A DNA stretch of 64,000 nt from JBQTII01 sp052387905 (lineage in GTDB: Bacteria > Actinomycetota > Actinomycetes > Sporichthyales > Sporichthyaceae), in contig JBQTIR010000037.1 of assembly GCA_052387905.1 (NCBI GenBank), forward strand, positions 1-64,000. The letters are read 5' to 3'. A program made the position numbers and the translations under genes. Of this stretch, positions 57,780 to 64,000 are shown one piece after another. The notes under the pieces are model-generated. The model worked only from the letters and a program-made list of their open reading frames with translations. It had not been told where the DNA came from and ran no database searches. Each line of letters starts with the position of its first letter. Position 1 is the stretch's first letter.

Positions 57780-60122
57780 ATGAGAACTCCGTGGGGGCGG
57801 CGCGGCCGCAACACCGACGCGCCGGTGGTCATCACGCCCGCGCTCGGGAACTGGGGCCAGCGCAAAGAGGCAACCCGCTCGTCGTACGTGACGAGCTTCC
57901 TCGGCGTGTGCCTGCTGGCCGGTGCGTTGATCGCCGGCCTGCTGCTGCCGCTGGTCGGCACCGGTGCGGTGGCGGCCAAGAACCTCGCGGAGGACTTCCA
58001 GGGCCTGCCCAGCGACATCGAGACCCGTCCCCCGGCGCAGGCCTCGACCGTGCTCGCCAGCGACGGCACCCGGATCGCGAGCTTCTTCGACGAGAACCGC
58101 GTCGCGGTCCCGCTGTCCAAGGTCGCGCCGATCATGAAGAACGCGATCATGGCGATCGAGGACAGCCGCTTCTACGAGCACGGCGGCGTGGACCCCAAGG
58201 GCACGCTGCGGGCCGCGTTCAGCAACACCGAAGGTGATGGCGGACGTCAGGGTGGTTCCACGCTGACGCAGCAGTACGTCAAGAACCTGCTGATCCAGCT
58301 CTCCGACGGCGACCCGGACAAGATCGCCGCCGCGCGCGCTCCGACGATCAAGCGCAAGGTGCAGGAGCTGAAGTACGCGCTGGAGATCGAGAAGCGCATG
58401 ACCAAGGACGAGATCCTGGAGAACTACCTCAACATCGCCTACTTCGGTTCCGGCGCCTACGGCGTCGAGGCCGCCGCGCGCCGCTACTTCTCCAAGAGCT
58501 CGAACAACCTGACGCTGACCGAGGCCGCGCTGCTCGCCGGCACGGTGAAATCCCCCGGTGCCTACGACGCGACCGTCTACCCCGAGGTGGCCAAGACCCG
58601 CCGCGACGTGGTGCTCACCCGGATGCGCGACACCGGCTTCATCACCACCGAGCAGATGAGCAAGGCCAAGGCCGAGGGCCTTGGGCTGCGTATCTCCCCG
58701 ACCTTCAACGGGTGCACCCGTTCGCCGGTGCCGTTCTTCTGCGACTACATCACCCGGGTGATTCTCAACGACCCGATCTTCGGCGAGACCGAGCGCGACC
58801 GCTCCGACGTGCTCTCCCGCGGTGGCTTGACGATTCGTACCACTATCGACATGAAGGCCCAGAAGGCCGCCGACGACTCCATCCGCTTCCACACCAACCC
58901 GACCGACAAGGTCGCTGCGGCGTTGGCGACCGTCGAGCCGGGCACCGGCAAGATCCGGGCGATGTCGATCAGCCGCGAGTACGGCGGCCTCAAGGGCCAG
59001 ACCACCATCAACTACGCGACCGACTTCAAGTACGGCGGCTCGCGCGGCTTCCAGAACGGGTCCACGCACAAGGTGTTCACCTCGGCCGCCGCGGTCCTGG
59101 CGGGTTACGGCACCGAGTACAAGATCGTGTCACCGTTCCGGGCCAGCGGGTTCGCCGCCCAGCGCCGCTGCGACGGCAAGCGGGTGCCGGCGGATGGCTG
59201 GAACCCGAAGAACTTCACCGACGAGCAGGAGGACGGTGACTTCGGCGCCATCACCCAGCGTGAGGCGCTGCGCCGTTCGACCAACAGCTACTACGCACGG
59301 CTGATGACCTTGGTCGGGCTATGCAACGTCGTCCAGATGGCCGAGGCGGCCGGCATCCACCGCGCCGACGGCAACCCGCAGCAGGAGTTCCTGCCCTACA
59401 CCCTGGGCATCAACGAGGTCTCGCCGCTCACGGTCGCCAACTCCTACGCGACCTTCGCCGCCCGGGGCCTGCGCTGCGACCCGATCGCGATCGAGTCCAT
59501 CGCCGGTCGTGACGGCAAGGCGCTGCCGGTCCCCGCGTCCAACTGCAAGCAGACCATCAAGCCTGAGGTCGCCGACGTCGTCACCGACATGCTCCGCTCG
59601 GTGATGGAACCCGGTGGTTACGGCTTCCGGATGCGCCTGGGTGCGGGCGAGTGCGTGCTCAAAGACCCGACGGTCTGCATCACCGGCGACCCGGTCAGCG
59701 ACCGGGCCGCGGGCGGAAAGACCGGCACGACGAACAACGCGGTCGCGGTCTGGTACGCCGGGATGACGATGCAGATGTCGACCGCGGTCTGGGTCGGCAA
59801 CCCGGACGACTACGGCTTTACGATGGACAACATCAACATCGGTGGCTTCTACCGCCAGGTCGTGTCCGGCAGCCGCGTTCCCGGCCCGATCTGGCGGGAC
59901 ATGATGCAGGTCGCCCACAAGGGCCTGCCCAAGCTGAACTTCCACCCGCCGGCCAACGCCTGGCTGCGCGGGACCAGGGGCGGCGGCGCGGAAGGCCCAG
60001 GCAAGATGACCTACAAGGCCGGCGAGGTCAACGACCCGAAGGCCGGCGACCCGAAGCCGACCAGCATTCCGGAAGCCGAGCGCAGGAAGTTCAAGAAGAA
60101 GAACGGCGACCGGAACGACTGA
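57780..60122 (+). CDS. ponA2: Bifunctional penicillin-binding protein, class A (PonA2-like)
   Basis: 780 residues from ATG 57780. Transmembrane anchor (FLGVCLLAGALIAGLLLPLVG), glycosyltransferase domain with catalytic Glu in EDSRFYEHGGVD (about residue 127) and GGSTLTQQYVKN, then a transpeptidase with STHK active site (about 427), SxN in RRSTNSYYARL and KTG in GGKTGTTNN. Polymerises and crosslinks peptidoglycan. Same position as Rv3682 (PonA2). No PASTA domain. Upstream of the ATG at 57700-57779 is the promoter region. Confidence 0.94.
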   Translation: MRTPWGRRGRNTDAPVVITPALGNWGQRKEATRSSYVTSFLGVCLLAGALIAGLLLPLVGTGAVAAKNLAEDFQGLPSDIETRPPAQASTVLASDGTRIASFFDENRVAVPLSKVAPIMKNAIMAIEDSRFYEHGGVDPKGTLRAAFSNTEGDGGRQGGSTLTQQYVKNLLIQLSDGDPDKIAAARAPTIKRKVQELKYALEIEKRMTKDEILENYLNIAYFGSGAYGVEAAARRYFSKSSNNLTLTEAALLAGTVKSPGAYDATVYPEVAKTRRDVVLTRMRDTGFITTEQMSKAKAEGLGLRISPTFNGCTRSPVPFFCDYITRVILNDPIFGETERDRSDVLSRGGLTIRTTIDMKAQKAADDSIRFHTNPTDKVAAALATVEPGTGKIRAMSISREYGGLKGQTTINYATDFKYGGSRGFQNGSTHKVFTSAAAVLAGYGTEYKIVSPFRASGFAAQRRCDGKRVPADGWNPKNFTDEQEDGDFGAITQREALRRSTNSYYARLMTLVGLCNVVQMAEAAGIHRADGNPQQEFLPYTLGINEVSPLTVANSYATFAARGLRCDPIAIESIAGRDGKALPVPASNCKQTIKPEVADVVTDMLRSVMEPGGYGFRMRLGAGECVLKDPTVCITGDPVSDRAAGGKTGTTNNAVAVWYAGMTMQMSTAVWVGNPDDYGFTMDNINIGGFYRQVVSGSRVPGPIWRDMMQVAHKGLPKLNFHPPANAWLRGTRGGGAEGPGKMTYKAGEVNDPKAGDPKPTSIPEAERRKFKKKNGDRND

Positions 60123-60142
60123 TCCGGTTCGCGCAGACTCTC

Positions 60143-60176
60143 GCGGCGTCCCTCGCATCTGTGCGGGGGGCGCCGC
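60143..60176 (+). terminator. Hairpin after ponA2
   Basis: Fifteen-base-pair stem GCGGCGTCCCTCGCA (60143-60157) and TGCGGGGGGCGCCGC (60162-60176) with two G-U pairs and a TCTG loop, 20 bases after the ponA2 stop. Likely terminator. Confidence 0.6.
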
Positions 60177-60244
60177 GCTCATGTCTGGGGTGAATCCCGA
60201 CACTCGCCCCTGGCACAGCGCGATTAGTCGGGCACCATGGAGGG

Positions 60245-61174
60245 ATGTCCCTCGCTGCGCGCCATCCCGTCCTCGCGGGAGTGGCCGGCCTGGCCGCGCT
60301 CGGCGCCGGTTGTGTCGCTTACGGGGCCGGGTACGAGGTGCGGGCTTTCACGCTGCGCCGCGTCAGCGTGCCGGTGCTGGCGGCCGGGCAGCGCCCGTTG
60401 CGCATCCTGCAGGTCTCGGACCTGCACATGACCTCCGCCCACGTGCGTAAGCGGGCGTGGATCCGCAGCCTGGCTGCGCTCGAGCCCGACCTGGTGGTGA
60501 ACACCGGCGACAATCTCTCGGCCCAGGACGCGGTGCCCCACGTCATCGATGCCCTGACCCCCTTGCTGGAGTTCCCCGGCGCCTTCGTGTTCGGCTCCAA
60601 CGACTACTACTCCCCCCGTCTGGGCAACCCGACGAAGTACCTGTGGGAGCGCAACTCCAAGTCGCTGCCGCGTCCGATCGACCTGCCGCACGGCGAGCTG
60701 CACGACGCCCTGGCCGGCGCCGGCTGGGACTACCTCGGCAACGCCAGCACCCGCCTCAAGCTGGACGGCCGGGTGCTCGACCTCGTCGGCGTCGACGACC
60801 CGCACGTCAACCGGGACCGCTACGAGCGCGTCGCCGGCCCGGCCGACCCCGCGGCGGACCTGTCCATCGGGGTCCTGCACGCCCCCTACCGCCGGGTCCT
60901 GGACGCGATGGCCGCGGACGGGCACCGTCTGCTGATCGCCGGCCACACCCACGGCGGGCAGCTGCGGATCCCGCGCCTCGGCGCACTGGTCACCAACTGC
61001 GACCTGGATCCCGGCCGCGCCCGCGGGCTCTCCCGGTATCCCGCCTGGCACGACCCGGCCTCGCCGTGGCTGCACGTCAGCGCCGGCCTGGGCACCTCGC
61101 CCTACTTCCCGTTGCGCTTCTGCTGCCGGCCCGAGGCCACGCTGCTGACCCTGGTCGCCGCCGACGCGCACTAG
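60245..61174 (+). CDS. Membrane-associated metallophosphoesterase (Rv3683-like)
   Basis: 309 residues. One N-terminal hydrophobic segment (AGVAGLAALGAGCVAYGAG) anchors the protein. Metallophosphoesterase motifs: VSDLHM, NTGDNL, GSNDYY (variant of GNHD/E), and GHTHGGQ. Related to YkuE/YaeI-type UDP-sugar or lipid phosphoesterases. Position of Rv3683 after ponA2. Start ATG 60245 lies nine bases after a modest GGAGGGATG-like site. Confidence 0.88.
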   Translation: MSLAARHPVLAGVAGLAALGAGCVAYGAGYEVRAFTLRRVSVPVLAAGQRPLRILQVSDLHMTSAHVRKRAWIRSLAALEPDLVVNTGDNLSAQDAVPHVIDALTPLLEFPGAFVFGSNDYYSPRLGNPTKYLWERNSKSLPRPIDLPHGELHDALAGAGWDYLGNASTRLKLDGRVLDLVGVDDPHVNRDRYERVAGPADPAADLSIGVLHAPYRRVLDAMAADGHRLLIAGHTHGGQLRIPRLGALVTNCDLDPGRARGLSRYPAWHDPASPWLHVSAGLGTSPYFPLRFCCRPEATLLTLVAADAH

Positions 61175-61233
61175 GTCACACCCCCACGCCCCGGGGCAGC
61201 GGCCTCTTGCGCCACCCCCCAGCACCACCATCA

Positions 61234-61318
61234 GCGCATCGATGCGCTGACGGTTGCCTCTGATGCGCAACGGGTGGTGATCCGGGGCCAGATCACCACC
61301 ACCAGCGCATCGATGCGC
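61234..61318. repeat. 85-bp compound palindromic repeat, copy 2 (inverted)
   Basis: GCGCATCGATGCGC at 61234-61247 and 61305-61318, with GGTGGTGATC (61273-61282) and GATCACCACC (61291-61300) between. Reverse complement matches copy 1 (6887-6971) in order, spacing and the CTCTGATGCGC word. Lies between the metallophosphoesterase and the tRNA-Pro region. Confidence 0.8.
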
Positions 61319-61378
61319 AAACGGCGCACCGCGTTTCGGGCCGGACGGTAACGCCGGATAGACTCGCACACGCATCAT

Positions 61379-61404
61379 CGGGGTATGGCGCAGCTTGGTA
61401 GCGC
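61379..61404 (+). pseudogene. Truncated 5' copy of tRNA-Pro
   Basis: CGGGGTATGGCGCAGCTTGGTAGCGCA reproduces the acceptor strand and D arm of the intact tRNA-Pro starting at 61496 with one change, preceded by the shared flank ATCATCGG versus ATAATCGG. The anticodon and later parts are missing; unrelated sequence follows. A partial duplication of about 30 bases. Confidence 0.75.
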
Positions 61405-61495
61405 ACCCCGGCCGGAGGACGGCATGAGCGCAGCGTGAGGGACCTCGTCCCGGGCGAAGCGCGCCGGGCTCCACAGCAGGGCTCAACTGAATAAT

Positions 61496-61569
<74 letters not shown>

Positions 61570-61586
61570 CAGAGGAAAACTCGGAG

Positions 61587-61612
61587 CAGGGCCCCTTTCC
61601 GAAGGGGCCCTG
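61587..61612 (+). terminator. Terminator after tRNA-Pro
   Basis: Stem CAGGGCCCCTT (61587-61597) and AAGGGGCCCTG (61602-61612), four-base loop, followed by AGACGTTTCA. Ends the tRNA transcript. Confidence 0.75.
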
Positions 61613-61727
61613 AGACGTTTCACAGGTCAGGTTCGGCGACGCCGTCCGCCAGACACGCCCAAGATGGATTCACGTTGATCGACAAGAACCGATTGACAGT
61701 CGATAGCAACCAGCTGACACTCGATGC

Positions 61728-62216
61728 ATGGTTACAGAACATCGAGCAGTCGCCCCGCTCCGCGTTTTTCTCGTCGTGCTGTTCGCAATCCTGGTGATGT
61801 TCCAGACCGTGTCGCTGCCCGGTCAGTTCGCGCACCTGGCCGAGGAGGAGCCGGAGCAGGCCTATCTGCGCTGGCCGCTGACCCTGGTCTCGGTGTTCTG
61901 GGTGCTGTGTATCCAGGTGGTGATCGTGGCCACCTGGAAGCTGCTCACCATGGTCAAGAACGACCGCATCTTCAGCGAGGCCTCTCTCGCCTGGGTGGAC
62001 GCGATCGTATGGGCGATCGGCGCCGCGTGGCTGGCGCTGCCGGGACTGGGGCTCTACCTCGTCGTCACCCGGGGTACGCCCGAGGATCCCGGGGCTCCGC
62101 TGCTGCTGTTCCTGCTCTCGATCGGTGTCGCGGTGCTGGGCCTGCTCATGGTGGTGATGCGCGCGCTGCTGCGCCAGGCAACCACCTTGCGGACCGACCT
62201 GGAAGCGGTCATCTGA
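61728..62216 (+). CDS. DUF2975 membrane protein
   Basis: 162 residues with four hydrophobic helices (VFLVVLFAILVMFQTVSL, LVSVFWVLCIQVVIVATW, AIVWAIGAAWLALPGLGLYL, LLLFLLSIGVAVLGLLMVVM) and the loop KLLTMVKNDRIFSEASLAWVD characteristic of DUF2975. Coupled to the next gene by a TGATG overlap. DUF2975/XRE pairs (YoaS/YozG in Bacillus) form small regulatory units of unknown role. Confidence 0.9.
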   Translation: MVTEHRAVAPLRVFLVVLFAILVMFQTVSLPGQFAHLAEEEPEQAYLRWPLTLVSVFWVLCIQVVIVATWKLLTMVKNDRIFSEASLAWVDAIVWAIGAAWLALPGLGLYLVVTRGTPEDPGAPLLLFLLSIGVAVLGLLMVVMRALLRQATTLRTDLEAVI

Positions 62217-62476
62217 TGCCGATCGTGGTGCGGATCGACGTCGAACTCGCCAAGCGCAAGATGAGCGTGAGCGAGTTCGCCGAGCAGGTGGGTCTCACGC
62301 CCGCCAATGTGGCCGTGCTGAAGAACGGCCGCGCCAAGGCGGTGCGTTTCAGCACCCTGGAAGCCATGTGCCGGGTGCTCGAGTGCCAGCCGGGCGACCT
62401 GCTCGAATGGGTCGAGCCCTCCGTGGGCTCCCCCACATCCGTCGGCGGTTCACCCCGGGGCCGCCAGGGCAGATGA
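62216..62476 (+). CDS. XRE-family helix-turn-helix regulator (YozG-like)
   Basis: 86 residues from ATG 62216. Cro/C1-type HTH: SVSEFAEQVGLTPANVAVLKNGRAKAVRFSTLEAMCRVL with the CQPGDLLEW end typical of this short family that partners DUF2975. It should repress its own operon. The long read-through in another frame from 61724 is a shadow and was rejected. Confidence 0.9.
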   Translation: MPIVVRIDVELAKRKMSVSEFAEQVGLTPANVAVLKNGRAKAVRFSTLEAMCRVLECQPGDLLEWVEPSVGSPTSVGGSPRGRQGR

Positions 62477-62506
62477 TCACGACCGACCCTACGCACCGGA
62501 GGCAGC

Positions 62507-63934
62507 ATGAGCGCGACCGCGGCAGCGCCCGGACGCCATCGCGTCGTCATCATCGGGACCGGGTTCGGCGGGCTGTTCGCCGCCAAGCACCTGCGCCGCG
62601 CACAGGTGGACATCACACTGATCGGGCGCACGACTCACCACCTGTTCCAGCCGTTGCTCTACCAGGTCGCGACCGGCGTGCTCTCCGAGGGCGAGATCGC
62701 CCCGGCGACTCGGGAGATCCTGCGCCGCCAGCGCAACGTGCGGGTGCTGCTCGGTGACGTCACCACGATCGACCTCGCCGCCCGCACCGTCACCTCGACC
62801 TCCCCGATCGGGACCATGACGACGCCGTACGACGAGTTGATCGTCGCGGCCGGGGCGGGCCAGTCCTACTTCGGGCATGACGAGTTCGCCGAGCACGCGC
62901 CGGGCATGAAGAGCATCGACGACGCCCTCGAGCTCCGCGGGCGTATCTTCGGCGCCTTCGAGTTGGCCGAGCTCGCCGAGGACCCCGAACTGGTCGAGCG
63001 GCTGCTGACGTTCGTCGTCGTCGGCGCCGGACCCACCGGGGTGGAGATGGCTGGGCAGATCGCCGAGCTCGCCCGGCGCACCCTGCGCCGCGACTTCCGG
63101 CGCATCGATCCGAGCTCCGCGAAGGTCGTGCTCATCGACGCAGCGCCGGCCGTGCTGGGCAGTTTCGGAACCCGGCTCTCGGCCGCGGCGCACCGACAAC
63201 TGGAGAAGATGGGCGTCGACGTCCGACTCGGGCTCACCGTGGTGGGTGTCGACCGTGACGGCGTGGATGTGCGGGACACCGCCGGCGCCCAGACCCGCAT
63301 CGGCAGTGTCTGCAAGGTCTGGGCTGCCGGCGTCGCCGCCTCGCCGTTGGGCCGTCAGCTGGCCGCACAGTCCGGCGCCGAGCTCGACCGCTCCGGACGG
63401 ATCCAGGTTCAGCCCGATCTGACGTTACCTCAGCATCCGGAGGTGCACGTCCTCGGCGACATGATGGCCCTGGACGATCTGCCGGGCGTCGCCCAGGTCG
63501 CAATGCAAGGCGCCAAGTACACGGCCCGTCAGATTCGTTACCGGCTGCGCGGTGAGGAGTCACGAACCCCGTTCCGTTACCGGGACAAAGGCTCGATGGC
63601 GACGGTCTCCCGCTTCCACGCCGTCGCCAGTGTCGGGCGCCTGCGCCTGACCGGCTTCGTCGCCTGGTTGATGTGGTTGGTCGTGCACCTGATCTACCTG
63701 ATCGGGTTCAAGAACCGCGTCACCGCGTTGCTCGACTGGGCCGTGAGTTTCGTCGGCCGCGGGCGCGGTGAACGCACCGCGACGCTGCAGCAGGTCTATG
63801 GCCGCATCGCCATCGAACGCCTGCGCGAGCGCGGTGACCAACCGCCCGACTACTGGGGCCTGGGCGAGGACGACTTCGCGCCGCGGGCACACTCGAGCGC
63901 CGACGCGGGAGCAGACCACCACCGCAACGTATGA
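62507..63934 (+). CDS. ndh: Type II NADH dehydrogenase
   Basis: 475 residues from ATG 62507 (GGAGG upstream). First Rossmann motif VVIIGTGFGGLFAAKHL binds FAD; second VVVGAGPTGVEMAGQIAEL binds NADH; C-terminal amphipathic membrane helices (FVAWLMWLVVHLIYLIGF) attach it to the membrane. Transfers electrons from NADH to menaquinone without pumping protons. Independent of the preceding HTH gene, from which it is separated by 30 bases. The last 66 bases of the window contain no gene that I can support. Confidence 0.92.
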   Translation: MSATAAAPGRHRVVIIGTGFGGLFAAKHLRRAQVDITLIGRTTHHLFQPLLYQVATGVLSEGEIAPATREILRRQRNVRVLLGDVTTIDLAARTVTSTSPIGTMTTPYDELIVAAGAGQSYFGHDEFAEHAPGMKSIDDALELRGRIFGAFELAELAEDPELVERLLTFVVVGAGPTGVEMAGQIAELARRTLRRDFRRIDPSSAKVVLIDAAPAVLGSFGTRLSAAAHRQLEKMGVDVRLGLTVVGVDRDGVDVRDTAGAQTRIGSVCKVWAAGVAASPLGRQLAAQSGAELDRSGRIQVQPDLTLPQHPEVHVLGDMMALDDLPGVAQVAMQGAKYTARQIRYRLRGEESRTPFRYRDKGSMATVSRFHAVASVGRLRLTGFVAWLMWLVVHLIYLIGFKNRVTALLDWAVSFVGRGRGERTATLQQVYGRIAIERLRERGDQPPDYWGLGEDDFAPRAHSSADAGADHHRNV

Positions 63935-64000
63935 GCCGATCGCCGACCGGAGACCGCCACTCCAATCACGATTGTGGTCTGGAGCGTTCGGTCTACTCGG

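Noticed and set aside
57735..59069. 444-codon minus-strand open frame over ponA2
   Set aside because: Antisense to an intact, motif-rich penicillin-binding protein.
61724..62476. 250-codon open frame covering the DUF2975 gene
   Set aside because: Only its last 86 codons, starting at 62216, are real (XRE regulator); the rest is a shadow of the DUF2975 frame.

Overview
The window is a high-GC actinobacterial chromosome segment. Gene content and order match, from memory of the gene map, the holB-topA-tad-acs-marP-nth-crp-whiB4-ponA2 stretch of Mycobacterium tuberculosis (about Rv3644c to Rv3683). The holB/MFS-tmk fusion/topA/hppA/helicase order also resembles Streptomyces coelicolor. The mixture (Flp/Tad pilus genes, MFS-thymidylate kinase fusion, proton pyrophosphatase, nitric oxide synthase) suggests a Frankia/Sporichthya/Streptomyces-like actinomycete; the genus cannot be fixed from this piece.

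Layout. 1-1.9 kb: the end of an integrated element, with a tyrosine integrase beside tRNA-Thr(CGT) and an IS21-like terminus. 2-15 kb: housekeeping (secreted TAP-type peptidase, DNA polymerase III delta', MFS-thymidylate kinase fusion, topoisomerase I, H+-pyrophosphatase, Zn-binding DEAD-box helicase). 15-19.4 kb: a minus-strand Tad/Flp pilus operon, preceded on the same strand by a 6C-type small RNA that has not been marked by any protein gene. 20.9-25.1 kb: a LytS/LytTR two-component system with a sodium:solute symporter. 25.2-43.6 kb: an accessory region absent from the corresponding mycobacterial locus as I recall it. It holds two LVIVD-repeat secreted proteins (the second broken by a frameshift), two back-to-back toxin-antitoxin modules, a PucR-type regulator, an HSL-type esterase, a polytopic membrane protein, an acetate uptake/activation operon (DUF485-actP-acs), and a minus-strand set of cupredoxin, small secreted protein and Tat-type amidohydrolase divergent from a LuxR-type regulator. 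43.7-64 kb: conserved stress and cell-wall genes (nhaA, holin-like protein, epoxide hydrolase, MarP protease, two Nudix genes, TlpA-like lipoprotein, nth, crp, beta-lactamase-fold hydrolase, ridA, two ArsA-like ATPases, whiB4, ponA2, metallophosphoesterase), with a nitric oxide synthase inserted among them, then tRNA-Pro(CGG), a DUF2975/XRE pair and a type II NADH dehydrogenase.

How parts fit. The acetate modules import and activate acetate; the LytS/LytTR pair probably controls the first symporter. The LVIVD proteins, Tat amidohydrolase, cupredoxin, small secreted protein and esterase look like a cell-envelope or extracellular substrate-processing set with local regulators and operator-like dyads; this is the best candidate for an undescribed system. 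The nitric oxide synthase sits among genes whose mycobacterial relatives handle redox and nitric oxide stress. The non-coding sequence is unusually rich in repeats: an 85-bp compound palindrome in two inverted copies, two related families of hairpins, a 74-bp tandem repeat after crp, and short repeats that have entered the coding ends of nth, nos and a cpaE-like gene.
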